Below are positions 12,866 through 27,800 of a DNA stretch of 64,000 bases, one piece after another (the stretch's first letter is position 1; every line of letters starts with the position of its first letter). Origin of the DNA: Antedon mediterranea (taxonomy: Eukaryota > Echinodermata > Crinoidea > Comatulida > Antedonidae); the NCBI RefSeq assembly GCF_964355755.1, contig NC_092679.1, positions 11,582,932 to 11,646,931 of the forward strand. The letters run 5' to 3'. The notes below the pieces were generated by a model. It was not told the origin of the DNA and did not search any database. It saw only the letters and a list, made by a program, of their open reading frames with translations. Both the position numbers and the translations under genes were made by a program.

Positions 12866-15800
12866 ATGCAAACCAATGGTTCGGGCCCGAGCTTTGAAAA
12901 TGGAGACACTGCTGCTCCGTTGTTGGTTAACCTTAATGGAGCTGCAAGCTCGGCTAGCAGTAATGGATCTTTCGTACCAGAAGATGTTTCTCGTAATCCT
13001 GTAACGATTACTCTTAGTCAGGGCGACAAAGATATTATTCGCCTAATAGGGCAACATCTGAAAGATCTAGGTCTTCAGTAAGTATATAATTTAGGCTAGC
13101 CTTAGGTCCTAGCTAGCTAGCCTGGGCCTAGGACTAGTTATTTGAGGGCCGGACTGAGCCCTACCTTTATGCCTAGCCTAAGCCTAGGTCCAAAAGTAGG
13201 CGCTACTGCAGTTTCGCACGACAGTGTTATATCTTCGATTTCTCACCTAAACTTTCATTTTTTACACTCACAACATACTATTATGTAACATGTTTACATG
13301 ATTACTAAGTAATTTTGTAAAAATAACAATACTTTTCAAAACATTTTAAACAATACTGAACTCGCTGTCAACACACTGCGAAATGTTCGCCATCTTATAT
13401 TTATCAGTTAATTGCCAGAATTTATGCTTCATTTTACCCCAAAAATTGTAGAAACTATAGAGGGCAGTCAGTGTTCTCCCCAGGATTCACATCAAGCGTC
13501 ACGCTTGGCCCCCCAGGGGGGTGGGGGGCATTCCGACACTAAGTACTTGAGTCACAGCCCCACCATGGTTGGGGCTGTGGCGAAGCGATTTTTGGTAATT
13601 TACACCCTAGATGGCCGGAAATGGTACTCTCGCACATAACATTTATGTTGAATGACACCTCTGGTTTGGCCGGAAATAACACTTATAGCGCGCTAGCAAA
13701 CAACAAAACGATCGTAGCCAACTTTTTCCGCCGGTAAACATACGCGAAGAAACATTTTTTGCGTTCATTACGAACGTCAGGGGGAAGCCCCAATGAAAAA
13801 AATAGGCCTAATCTATTAGCCTACTCATCAGTAGGAAAACTCTAGTTGGCCGGAAACGAAACTTTATAGCGCACTAGCAAACAGTAAAACCATCGTAGCA
13901 TACTTTTTCCGCCAGTAAACATACGCGATAAAAAAATGTTTTTGCGTTCAATACGAACGTCAAGGGGAATTCCCCGATGAAATAAAACTAGGCCTACTCA
14001 TGAGTAGAACAACTCTGTAGTTGGCCGGAAAGACACTTCATAGCGCGCTAGCAAACCGCACGATCGTAGCCTGCTTTTTCCGCCGGTAAACATACGCGAT
14101 AAGAAACATTTTTTGCGTTCATTACGAACGTCAAAGGGAATTCCCCGATGAAATAAAAAATGCCTACTCATCAGTAGGACAACTCTGTAGTTGGCCGGAA
14201 AGGACACTTCTTAGCGCGCTAGCAAACAGCCCGATTGAGCCTACTTTTCCGCAGGTAAACATACTGTACGCGATATATGAAAAAAAAATATGCCTCATAG
14301 TAGGCAACTGTAGTTAGCCGGAAACGACACCTCATAGCGCGTTAGCAAACATTAAAACGATCGTAGCCTACTTTTTTTTTTCGCCGGCGGGTAAACATAT
14401 GCGATAAAAAAACATTTTTTGCGTTCAAATACAAACATCGGGGGCAAGTCCCGATGAAATAAAACTAGGCCTACTCATTAGTAAGACACCTCTAGTTGCC
14501 CGGAAATAAGACTTCATAGCGCACTAGGAAATAGGAAAACATTCGAAAGAGAGACATGGCAGTAACAAAACACGTGCTTACATCTCTCGGCGGCGGCCGG
14601 TGAAAGCACCATGTGACATACAGTATCGCAGTACTGATATCACAATACCATGTGACATCCCTTGTCACTCGACTTTCTCACGAAGTAGGGCCTAAAACAT
14701 TCTAGCACCGATGTACAAATGTACCTTAAGTTAAGTGAAATAAGACTTTAGCGCACTAGCAAATAGGAAAACGATCGTAGCCTTCTTGAATGTATTATAC
14801 GATCAAAGCAGCTAGCATTGAATTGCGCCTAGAAATCATTTGATGACGTGCGTATGTTACCAACGAAAGAGTAAATCCCACCGATAGAGTCGATTAATTC
14901 AGTGTGATATTGAAAATAATAATATCATCGATATTTATTTTTAATACACATAACATTTTTACAAGAAAAACAATACAATCAATCATTTACTTTATTTACA
15001 ATATACAAGTTACTACACTTTAGACAACAGCCAAATACTAGAGATCGAAAGAGAGACATGGCAGTAACAAAACATGTGTTTACATCTCTCGGCGGCGGCC
15101 GGTGAAAGCGAGTCTCAGTTTAGTTGTTTAACACTTTGTTACGCAGTCTTTTGTTTTTCGTCTAGTGGTCATGTCACGTGTCTCGTATGCATTAGGCTCT
15201 TTATGCATGCCGCGCCTCAGCTCTAGAAAAAGTACCGTACCTGCCTGTTAATCTATTTTTAGATTGTTGTGGTTGATATTTTTAAGCGTCACGGATAAGG
15301 TTTTAAGCGTCACGGCCGACCGTAAAGCGTCACGGTAGAGAACCCAAGCGTCACGGTACCGTGACGCTTCAAAGGCCTGGGGAGAACACTGGCAGTGTTA
15401 TAAAATCCGATTACACATATAGGCCTATTTAGTTTTGAAAAGCAAGAAATGTTTTCAGCTGGTGAAATAAAGGTTAAATTAATATTTCATTATTAGATAG
15501 TATTATTATTCATATTAATGGTTCCTATCAATGTTTTATGTACGGACTCATATCGTCGCCGTTTTGATATGTACAGCTGGTTCTTTATAAAAACTACTCT
15601 TTGCAGTTTAAAAATAAAAACAGAAAATAAAACATACATTGATTTCTGGCAATTTTCTGATTCTAAAATGGCCACAGTTCGATCGAAGTATTCGCAAAAA
15701 AAGGAGCTGTTTTGAAAGGCATTTTTTATTATGATAAAGGTAATTAACGGTGGCTAAATCATGGGAACATGTTACATAATGGCCCAAAATTGTATGATGT

Positions 15801-18800
15801 GGGTGTGAGAAAAAAATTAAGCGAGAAATACTGAAAGCGAGTTTAGTTTTGGAAGGTTACCAGTGTTTTCTGTCAAAAGATTCTGTGCGAGGCACTGGGT
15901 TATATGTCAAGAATGGTATTCCAGTATCAGAAGTAAAGTTTAATGAATTTAGAGAGTCCGTTTGGGTTATTATTAATTTACCTCTTGACCAGAAATTACT
16001 TGCAGGTTGTGTTTATCGTAGTCCAAGCAGTTCTAAAGAGAATAATGTTTTATTAAATTTGTTATTGGAGCAGGTAAACCATTTTCAAGCAGATTTTCTT
16101 TTAGTTGCAGGAGACTTTAATTATAGGAATATCGATTGGGTTAGAATGGAATCTCAAGGTGATTCAGATACTTCAGATTTTTTTGAAAATATTTCAGAGG
16201 AGGTTTTTTGGTTTCAGCATTGTGTAGAACCTACGCGTTTTCGCGGTAGCGACGTACCAAGTACATTGGATTTAATTTTTACACGAGAAGAATGTTTCGT
16301 TGATGCGATTATATTTGGTCCCCCTCTAGGCAAGAGCGATCATGCAGTTCTGTCATTTAGAATATGTGGATATCCTATAGTTGTTGAAAATTCTCCCTTA
16401 ACTAGAAACTTTTATAAAGATGATTATATTGGGATTAGAAATTATTTAATTGACGCGGATTTAGTGAAGAACTGTACCCTGTAACCATGCATCTTCCTAC
16501 CTCTCTGAAAAGCTAAAGGAATGCATAAATAAGTTTGTACCCCTTCGGTCTGCTTATCATAAGAAAACCACTAATAAACTATGGTTTAATAAAGAGATAG
16601 AAAATATAATCAAAGTTAAACACAAAGCATGGAATAAGTATCTTAAATGTAAAAATCAGAGTAATTGGAATAGCTTTGTTTTAGCTAGGAATCAAGCTAC
16701 CAATGAAGTCCGCAAGGCAAGAGCTTCTTTAGAGAAAAAAATCGCATCAGATGTTAAAATAAATCCAAAATCCTTTTGTCATTATGTAAATAGTCAGCGA
16801 AAATATAAGCCTTTTATTCCAGACTTAAAAGATGATGAGGGAAATTTTGTGTCGTCAAAAATAAATAAAGCTGAATTATTTAATGAATCGTTTATTGGAG
16901 TTTTTACAGTGGAGAACCTTGAGGAGTTTCCTGAAATGTTTGCAGATGACACAAAAATGTATTTTAGCATCAATAATATAGACGATATGATTCAATTCCA
17001 GAATGATATTGATTTATTGTATATATGGTCCTCTACATGGAAGTGTAAGATCATGCATTTTGGTAACAACAACCAGAAGTTTAAATATAGTATAGGAGTA
17101 GGCGAGCAGAGGACAGAACTGGAAGCTGTAAGTGAGATGAAAGACCTAGGCGTTGTAATTGACGATAAGCTGAGTTTCAGATCTCATGTGTCCCATGGAA
17201 TTTCTTCTGCTAACAGGAAGTTAGGTATTATATATCGAGCGTTGAAATTTTTGGACCCTTAGAGTTTTTTTTTGTTATACAAGTCACTTGTACGTCCAAC
17301 CCTGGAATACTGTAATAATGTTTGGGTTTCTAAGTTTTTAGCGGATGAGGATATGTTGCAGAAGCTACAACAAAAGGCCACCCGATTCATTCCGGAACTA
17401 AGGGGTACAGAGTATGTATGTAGGCTAAAAATACTTGATCTTCCTACGTTAGTTTATAGAAGAAAGAGAGCTTCTCTGATCCAAGTATTTAAAATACTGA
17501 AAGGATTCGATAAATTGGACATTGAAACCTTTTTTAATATGTCAACTATCCATTATCATTCTTTCAAACTATCAAAGCCGCGGGTCAAAACTAAATGGGG
17601 ATCAAATAATTTTGGAGAAAGAGTAGTTAACGATTGGAACGCTTTGCCGAGAGTTGTTGTAGAGTCAGTTTGAATTGAACATTGAATCAGTTTAAGTCTA
17701 ATTTGAAAGAACACTGGAAAAACCACCACCAGAAGTTTCAGCCGTATGTAAGAGATGTGTAATTCCAGAGAGGAGAATAAGCAATTTGCTTTAGCCTTAA
17801 TTTCAAGGTAATTCAAGGTAATTAAAAAAAACACAGTGTGGTGCAAAACTGCAGTAGCGCCCAAAAGTATAGGCCTAGGCCATACAGCAGCTAGTCTCTA
17901 GTTAAACAAATGTTTATTAATTTGTTGCCGCGCTAGGCCAGGGCCTACTACTTGCTTGGAGCTTAGTTTTAGGCTAGGCCTAGTCCTACCTAGACTACTT
18001 GGTTTTGGTTGTGATTCAAATCAGTCATGTCTCACATCGGTCGTGTTGTGCATTTCGGTTGCTGCGCTGAACCCGCTGCACTGCGTGAGTCGTGACTTGG
18101 TATGTAAATTACCTAATGTTATGGACCGCCGTCAGCCAGTTGGGATTGCTTATAAAACTATATTATAGTAAAGTACTACTTTATTATTACATTCATACTT
18201 CTTTTCCTAATTATGTGTATGGTAATGAACAATATGTCGGGAAAACAAAAAACACGCTCCGTATAAGAACGACACAACACAGATCAGCTATCAAACCACT
18301 AAAGCTTGATCAACCCGTAGCCGAACATTTTAATTCAGCTGGTCACTTGATTGGAAATTTTAGAGTTGTTGCAAGAGACTACTATGTCAAATGGAGCAAC
18401 AAAACTCACAAAGACAAAGAAAAACACTGGGAATTACTATTAAAAAAAAACAAAACCTTTTGGACTTAACATTATGAACATACTCCCACATCGGTACAAT
18501 TACTCCATTGACAACTCAGGCAGTGCTTGCCTGATATATCTATCTACCTTCACTTGCACTGATGAAGGGCTAGTGTTTCTGGCTGTTTTACTTTTTTGTT
18601 TTGATTTAGCTTTTTTTTTATCTCCATTGAGATCCAGCCAATAATACCACAGCATTTTTTTCAGTATTTTGCCTTTGGAGTTGTGTATGGTAATGAATAT
18701 AGGCCTATTGAGATATAAAATTGAAAATAAATGAAAAATACTATAATTATTAATTATTATTTGTGTATAACTTATTATATATTGGGTACATAATCTCCTG

Positions 18801-21800
18801 TATATATCATATTATTATGCATTTATTATTCATTAACGATTGATTATTTCTGTATCTTTGTTGCACCAATGGAAGCCTATGGTTTGCAAAAAAAAGAATG
18901 TTTTTGTACTACATTTTGTACCGTATGCCAAAGGCAATTATTGCTTGCTTAAATCATGTCCCCCATACAGTAGTACGGTATGACCCTGCATGAATAAGCA
19001 AAGAAAAACATTTTGCATGAGATGTACAGTACACGACCGATTTGAAAAGCGAGCCATTCAAACCACGACCGATTTCAAGCCAGCTATGGCTAGGAAGATA
19101 GGTCTATGCTAAACCTGCTAATAATAGGCTGGCAAAACCTCTGTCAACTTACTAACTTACTAACTGTACCCAAGCAAGGAATCCATCAAAAGTAAGGAAT
19201 ATAATTTACTGTAGCTCACTAAATAGCAAATAATTGGCAATATTATTAAATTTAAATATAATGATGAATTTTGGGCTTATTCAACCCAGATTTGGTGTGA
19301 TGATTCCATCCTCTTTTTGACCCAAACTTCGTACAGTTTTTAACTAAATGATTGTTAAATAATGTTAATATACATTGGTGATATTTATCATTTTTTAAAA
19401 AGCTGTTTAAAACAATCATGCATTATTTCAATTTCTGATACATTACCAACTATAGAATATCTTTGTTAAATTAAATATTTGAGAGAATTTCAATTTAACC
19501 ACACTAAGCTTTGGCATGTGCAAAATACTTATTGAATAATTTCAAGTGCATGGCGATCGCTGTACTTTACTTCCCAAAAAAACAACCGTGTAGGCAATGA
19601 TGAGTAAAAACAATGTGAAGTCAAGCTGGCCTAACTTCAATATTGGTTACAATCCAGGTTGTCTGTCATAGGTAATTTTTATGCTGCGAAGAAATAACCG
19701 GTTATTAAACCATGTGAATGAATTAGTTAAACCCAATTTCTTGGCAGCTGAAACTGGACAAATTTTCAGTAAACGGTTAAATGGCAGCATGAAAATAATT
19801 GTTACAAACCCCTAATAAATAATAATAATATAATAGATTTGGCCATTTATTTGCAATCAATTATTCATTGTTTTGCTGTTTATATTATAGCCAATCTGTT
19901 GAACAATTGATGAAGGAATCTGGATGTACCTTAGAACACTCTGCTGCAGCTCAATTCCGTACTCATGTAATGGAAGGAAAATGGCAGAACGTAAGTACTG
20001 TACTACTGTAATTACAAAACACCAAATCATGGCCTAAAAGTGGTCCAGAATTTGGATCCTGGTCTGAATTTTCTCAAAATTTGGTAAGATTCCTCTTTTA
20101 GTTTTAGTTATCCTTCTATACTAACAGAACAAATATTACAAACAAATACATTTCGGGCACAAAAATAACCTCCTTAGCGAACAATAATACATATACCTAG
20201 TTAAAAGTAGTAATTTTACATCAGGGAAGTCATTTTAAAATTTAAAAGGGCCTGCTTATTATTTGTTAACAATTTACGCATAGACGTTTTGTTTAAAAAT
20301 AAAAATTCTAATTCCAGACAATGAAGCTATCATTTTAGTTACATCTGTACCAGGACAATGTTACAACAATACAGTACCTACTGTATGATATAATTAAGAC
20401 ATTTTAAAGAGCATTATTGGAATCCTGTTTCTTGTCAAATGCAGGATCCAAAGAAAAAGATAAAATGAACTACAAAGCAACAAGTGACTTAAAACATATT
20501 CTAAAGTATTTAAGTGAAATTTAAAACCTTTTAATTTGTGTTAAACGATAAATATGGATTTAGCATGTCTTGTCTAATCTTGCTTAGTTTCTATAATGAG
20601 TTGTGTCTTTATTTAAAAATTAAAAAAATGTTTACTTCAAACAAAATGCCCTGAAAATTCCTTTTATTTTTTTTAAAGACACCTTCCCTACGTTTTTTAG
20701 ATCTATTTTAAGATCACAAACTATATTAAATCTAAAAATAATACTATATGGTCCTATTGCGATAACTTTTTTCGTCTTTAAATGGTTAAAAATGTGAAAA
20801 ATAAGTCGATTCTAATATTTATAGGGGCCCGCTATAAATCCCAAAATGCATTGCGTGCAGATTGATATTTCTGTTTTTCTTCTGTAATTCACCCACTTTT
20901 TGATCGATCGTGAGGCCAAAACAAATGGAAGACTCCAAACTTTTCAGCGAAAATACCAGGTTTTCCCCAATTTGTATCAACGGAGTCTGGCAAAAATAGA
21001 AAGACAATTAATGCAGCAACTATACAACGTCAGACTAGGTATATAGCTAGCGTACGATGTTCGTACATTACCGATGTTTACCAGCTAGGCCTACAAAACT
21101 AAGCCTAACTAGGCTAGGCCTAAAGACCGTCCACGAGAGGTGAGTCGCCGCGAGCTACCTAGGTAGTGCATTGTTTCTCACTTTTTATCATAATTTACCA
21201 TAAAACGTACATTTAAGACAAGGAATGACCTGGTTTAATGTTTTTAAAGTAATATATATGTATTATTTTTACAAAACGTCACAAATTGTAGGGAAGGTGT
21301 CTTTAATTTGAGCAATTTTGTTTTTTATATTCAGGCTGAAGAAGACTTGCAAGAAATTCGACTTCTTATAACTAGTCCACAAGAACTGTTAAAGATGCAA
21401 TTTCTACTATTAGAACAAAAGTACCTAGAATATTTAGAAGAGGGTCAACTTAATGAAGCCTTGCATTGTCTTCGTCATGAATTAACACCTCTCAAGTATA
21501 ACTCAGAACGGGTTCATTCGCTAAGCAGGTTTGTTACATTTGGAAGATTCACTTGGGCCTGCATTTCTTTAAAAAATAGAAACATATACATCATGAAATA
21601 TGAATGTTGTCTATCCTGTTAAAGTTAAATCCTCTATATTACTCAAAATACATTTTTTAAGTCTGAAAAGCTTTCCGACAAATGTGATTTCTTCCAAGAA
21701 TACTGCAATATTTCATTTTCTTTTTAAAGTTGCAGCTATAACATTTGTACACCTCTCTTAAGCTACAACCTAGACATTTTAGATTGGGCTTTTAGGAGAT

Positions 21801-24800
21801 TTGACCTTATGTCATGTGTAAACAAATATACAGTATTTTTAAGGCACAAAAACTGTATAATATCCACAAATTAATTAGAGAAATATATGGTGTATAATAT
21901 TAAGGTACATAAGGTGAATATCTTTTATTTGTAAAGTTCACTATACATGTTTACCATTGCCATTTCTTAAAGCACGATAGGTCAATGTGAGTAGTTATAT
22001 ACCAGAAATCGCCAGTATCGATGGTAGCATGTATTTATTTTATTTCACCTTATTTATAGAGGGTGACCCTAAACACTGTATGCTGCCAATCAAGGTCTTG
22101 ATGAGTAATGAGAAGTGTCTGTGTGCGACAGTCACAGTGTGAATAGTCGTACACCAGGGTAACCCACTACTCGTCTCGAAAGATGTACTAGGTTCTTTAA
22201 AGTGCACATGAGCCAGATTTACACTCGACCTACGGTTTATAGTCCTCCACGAGCACTCGTTCTACCACCAGAACCATGGAGAGAGTGAGACTTGAACCCT
22301 TGCCGATTTTAAAATGGCATGGTATTACAGTTCCTCTCCTCTCTATACCGGTAATTCCCCACAATCATACTGTAGTGTTGGTTTGTTTTACATAGGGCTA
22401 AAAAAGTTCTTTTCTTATCCTAAGACAAACAAAGAGCTCAGGGTTTCTTATAATCTACTTATACTCCGTTCATTGATAATTTGCAATTTATTTTATATTC
22501 AGTTTTTTAATGTACACTAACAAAGATGAATTACATAAACAAGCCAATTGGGAAGGAAAAGGACTTGCATCTAGAACAAAGCTAATGGAGCAGCTACAAG
22601 GTAAACATACATTCATACCAAGAATTTACACTGTTATGAGGCCTAAAAAAAAAGTTTTTTTTTGTTTTTTTTGTTTTTTTTAATGCTAATTTCTCTGTTA
22701 ATTGTACGCGAATTTGAGAGTAACAAAACACACTGAATAAAACAACGAGCTCAAACATCTATTCATAATTTGTTTCACACTTTAATTCTGTTTTGGGCGC
22801 GTTAGGCTCCGTGTCTAAAAACAGTCTAAACTAGCCTAGGCTAGGCCTACTACACAGTAGGTCGTTGTTAGCAGGCCTAATTAAATATTTTAGAAGTTAG
22901 TGTACCGTATATTTCGGTGTATAAGTCGCACCTGTGTATAAGACGCACCCCCTAACTGAGAGTAAAATATCGGTATTTTGTATATCGTCGATGTATAAGA
23001 CGACCGCGCCCAGCCTCAACAAGAAGGGAAGTCCCCCATTCCGTCAGTTCTTTCTAACTTGTTATTCATGATTTTCGCACCCGCAACATCGAGTGCATGA
23101 CCGCACATGTGTGTGGGCTAGCCTCGCTCGATCCTTTTATCGAGAGGCGCACGTTTTCACGGACAATCGTATTCGATTAGTATCTATGTATCCTAGAAGT
23201 GTGTACGCTAGGTCTATGCTATAATCAACTGGAGAATATACTAGTCGAATACTGTACACCATGTGGTTGCCAAGAAGGGCTTGCTCGCGCTGGGGGTACG
23301 ACGGTCGTGCGTATAACTATAACACTATTCCAATCGTAAACGTTTACAAATGAAATTTTATCGGAGCGCCTAAAACAGCTCCATAATGAACAAATCTTTT
23401 CATCATATTTAGTACAAAATCACGCTAAAATGCCTTGAAAACTAGCAGGTTGTTGTTACGCTAGTACACTGTAGCTAGGCTATGCCTACTCTTTAGTAAT
23501 ACTAATAGGCCTTACCTTAAAAAGCCCAGGCCTAGCCAACGAGGTGGCGATATCTGTGTGTTGAGGCATTTATGTTCGTTGTATAAGACGCACCCTTAAT
23601 TTAGAGGTTAAATTTGCGTGTCAAAAGTGCGATTATACACCGAAATATACGCTACGTTATTATTTTTATTGTTTCATCCTCACACACTCGATTTTTACAC
23701 CTTGTCGGCCAAAAAAAATCATAAAAAAACTTTTTTTTTAAAAGCGCCCTCAACGTAAAAAAAAAAACTTTTTCTTATCTCCGCCCCAAATTTTTGGCGA
23801 AATTAGGGGCGGCGGATGACAGCAAACAAACTATTTTTTTTTTTAGGCCTGATAATGGTTGCTGCAAATCTAACCATATAAAATACCACTACAATTAGGC
23901 CAATTAAAAAAATATGTCAATGTCAAAGGACAATTACAAGTTTCTATTTTGGCAAGGCGAGCTCAGTGTCCTGTTGTTTAATTGTCTTGATGTAACACAG
24001 CCGTATTTGATGCCTATGAAATGTATTTCCAAATCTCAATTTTTAATTTTTTTTTTATAGTTTTTTTCCCGCCATCTGTGATGCTACCACCAAAACGAAT
24101 GCATAATCTATTGAAACAAGCACTTGAGTATCAGCAGCAGAGGTGTCCTTACCATAATACTAAAATACCTGATAGCATAGAATCAGTTTCATTACTTACA
24201 GATCACACCTGTAGTAGGTAAGGTTAACATATATTATATTAGTATTTACTTTATTATTCTCATTTTAAGTGAGTTCATTCAATTTCCATCTCAAAGTACG
24301 TGGCAATTCTTTTCACAAGACAAACATCGTTTTTATTTATTTTGTAATTGTATGTATTTTTGAAAAATAAATATATTATCATTATTTATTTTGTTTTATA
24401 TAGATTGTCATTTCCATGCAAGACTAAACAAATTTTAACAGAGCACTGTGATGAGGTGCTGTATAGTTGTTTTTCTCCAAATGGGTGCAAATTAGCCACA
24501 GGTTCTAAGGATGGTACACTGATTATTTGGGAAGTTGTTAAGGTAAATCAGGATAATCTAGCACTTTTTTTAAATGTTGACACATAATGTCTATTTGTGT
24601 TGTAGCCAGCATAAATAGTACTAATACCAGGACCAATAATCACCTAAATTGTGCTGCCAAATTTAAGAAATTATGGCATGTAACATGGCCAATTAAAATT
24701 ATTATTATCATGAACAAAAGAACACAAGGACTTGAATCACTCTGAGCTCAAATGTCAACTGACATATATATTATTAAATAAGTTCATTTGGATCTGATAA

Positions 24801-27800
24801 TGTAATGTGAAAAAAAGTTACTTTTATATGATCCAATATAGTGTCAAGTTTGTAAGATGATATCGGTACTACATTTCCAGAGAACTTGACGTTTCACCTA
24901 CTAACAGCAAGGCATAATCATCATCACATATGATTATGCCTTGCTGTTAGTAGGCGAAACGTCAAGTTCTCTGGAAATGTAAGTACCGATATCATCTTAC
25001 AAACTCGACACTATATTGGATCATATAAAAGTAACTTTTTTTCACATTACATATATATATATCATGCGTTTACATTTGAGGGTGTGTAGTGATGCAAAAA
25101 AGACACACTGTTTAAAAAGCGTGTTTGTTTGATTGACAGCAGTGCTTTAGCATATGCAAGCACGTTAGTTAATCTTTTGTCCATAGCATCATTCAGAAAC
25201 AAAACACATGCTACGATCGGTTTACTTACAATGTATAATATGTCTATAATTAGTTTGTCATGTATTAATATATTAAAATAAAAGTCCTTAAGTATTAAAA
25301 AAATGATATTTTTTCAGGAAACACACAAACTAAAGTTGGCTCACACTCTTGATGGTCATTCTAGTGGTGTGTTTTTTATGTCTTGGAGTCCAGATAGTAA
25401 ATTTATTATAGCATGTGGACCAGATGATTGTGCTGATTTATGGATATGGAATACTGAGGTATGGCTTCTTAATACTGTGCATTTAGAACATCTTCTTTTG
25501 GGGCACCCCTCTTAGGGGGCATGTGTTAACCAATGAATGATTAATGTTGATGTTCTTTTTCTTCATCCATCTACCTATGGCATTTTCACTTGTGCGAGAT
25601 TTTCTTCAACTAATAATGAAAATTTTAGTATTTAATATTTTATTTAGCCAAATTAAAAAGGATAAATTTAATAAATAACACAGTTTACATGCTATGCCTA
25701 TGTTAGGGTTAAAATATTGTTTAAATGTAAAAAATTATATTGTTACCGAGTGAAAAGCTAGCCCTTAATCAGCTGGCACCTCATCCTCAGTCTAAAATCG
25801 CTAAATTGTAAATAGCTTGTTGATATAAAGTTTGCGGTACACCACATATATTTAGTTCTGAGAAGTTATCGACGTTTCGATCAATATATTTTGATTGTCC
25901 TCGAGATATGAAAACATATTGATTTCACCATGCAAACCTTCAATAATATTTCTTGGGTAAATTTTTATTCAAGTTATACTGTACTTGAATTGTAATGTGT
26001 CTGTTTTAAAGTTGGGTGTAATTATTCCGCCATGACCTTGTTTTTCTGGAGCAAGAGGTACTGTAGATCCATGATGGAAAAATATATTCTTTTTTTCTTA
26101 AACTGGTTCTCTAATTGCTATTGGCTATTTGGCGAATGAATAGTGCGAGCGAGGTTATGTACACCTTTTGATTATCATGTAATGTGTTTTCTACCTTTTA
26201 GACTGGTATATTAAAAACTAAGATGACACATTCACCAGAAGATAGTCTAACATGTGCTGCTTGGAATGTAGATGGCAAGAGGTTTGTTACTGGTGGAATC
26301 AAGGGTCAATTTTATAGATGTGTAAGTTCAAGGGTCAATTTTATAGATGTGTAAGTTCAAGGGTCAATTTTATAGATGTGTAAGTTTTTGTTACAATTTT
26401 GCATTTAACATTACATTCTATTATGAAATGTTTGTTCATATGAACTTTGTAATCTGTGATATCAATATAGATTATATACAAAATTATACCACACGTGAGT
26501 GTATTTGAACAACATATGTGAACAGTATAGATCTACTGAAATGAAGTGATGTTTATGTGAACAGTATATTTTGTGAAAATGTTGAGAATTTTTCTGTTGA
26601 CTGATCTGCATTAAAAAATCAATGTTATACTGTGCGTCTTCAAAAGTAATTGGATAATCTAAAAAGCACATTCTCTTTTCATTCAGCATATTGATGGTGG
26701 AATTATTGATTCCTGGGAAGGGGTTAGAGTTCATAGTATATGTACTAAGTCCGATGGCAAGACTGTTCTCGCATCGGATACGCACAAAAGAATCAGAGCT
26801 TACATTTTTGAAGAAATTACTGACTATAATGTGTAAGTAAAATACAGAATAATTAGTGAATTTATCAACCAGGGTGTGCCTATATGCTGTGTGGAGCTAT
26901 GTACAGAATTCAAAGGACCAGGGTGTGCCTATTCTGTGTGGAGCTATGCCACAGAATTCAAAGGACCAGGTTGTGCCTATGCTGTGTGGAGCTATGCCAC
27001 AGAATTCAAAGGACCAGGGTGTGCCTATGCTGTGTGGAGCTATGCCACAGAATTCAAAGGACCAGGGTGTGCCTATGCTGTGTGAAGCTATGCCACAGAA
27101 TTCTATGGATGCGATTTTTTAAAGATATTATTGCAACATTAAAAACAAGGGGAAACACTGAAAAGTTCTTGGAATTTTCTTGAGAGCTATTTGATGGCGG
27201 TCAATGCACCAAACACTTGGATATATTTTGGCACATCCCTAAAGGAAAATAATGTTATGTTAAAGTATTAATATTTCAATGATCACTAGTTATAGATTTA
27301 AACGTTTTAAGGCTCTTTCACACCTATTCTGGTCCGGTGCTGGGAAATCCAATTGAACGTCAATGTTTCGTTTTCACGCGGCTATGCGCATATCGATTGG
27401 CACATAGTTGTGTGGAGCGTCGTGAAAACGAAACAATGATGTTCAATTCGTTGGACTGGAACCGTGCCGGAACAGGTGTGAAAGACCCTTTACTCTTGCT
27501 ATTATCGCACTGAATGTGAGATGAAATTATGATATAATGCGTTAAATAAATATATTGATATTTTAATGCAAGTAAAAAGGAAAATATTAAATATTCAAAA
27601 TTTGAATTTGAGATGAATTTGATTTAAGTAAATATTTATATCCATTTCCTACTTCAGCATTTTCTGACTTTCATTTCAGAATTCAAGAAGATCACCCAAT
27701 CATGTCTTTTGTTTTGAGTTCTAATGAACGATATGCGTTGTTAAATGTTGCCAACCAAGGAGTTCATATGTGGGATATTAAGGATAAGATATTGGTGCGC

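Larger units (their letters stand above)
13469..15391. mobile_element. Non-autonomous DNA transposon with cagtgttctccccagg ends
   Basis: In WDR26 intron 1. The ends are perfect 16-bp inverted repeats, CAGTGTTCTCCCCAGG, and inverted similarity extends inward through a gcgtcacg motif. The flanks carry the direct repeat gcagt (13464-13468 and 15392-15396), a possible 5-bp target duplication; the usual 8-bp hAT duplication is not seen although the CAGTG end is hAT-like. No transposase is present. The inside is filled with tandem and direct repeats, listed separately. The superfamily is not assigned. Confidence 0.7.

Noticed and set aside
12765-13004. 79-codon frame overlapping WDR26 exon 1
   Set aside because: Alternative frame across the exon; the WDR26 frame there is supported by homology and phase.
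15493-15715. Opposing short frames in intron 1
   Set aside because: No domain, overlapping on both strands, AT-rich composition.
26856-27183. Three overlapping frames of 69-99 codons
   Set aside because: By-products of the 48-bp minisatellite in three frames.
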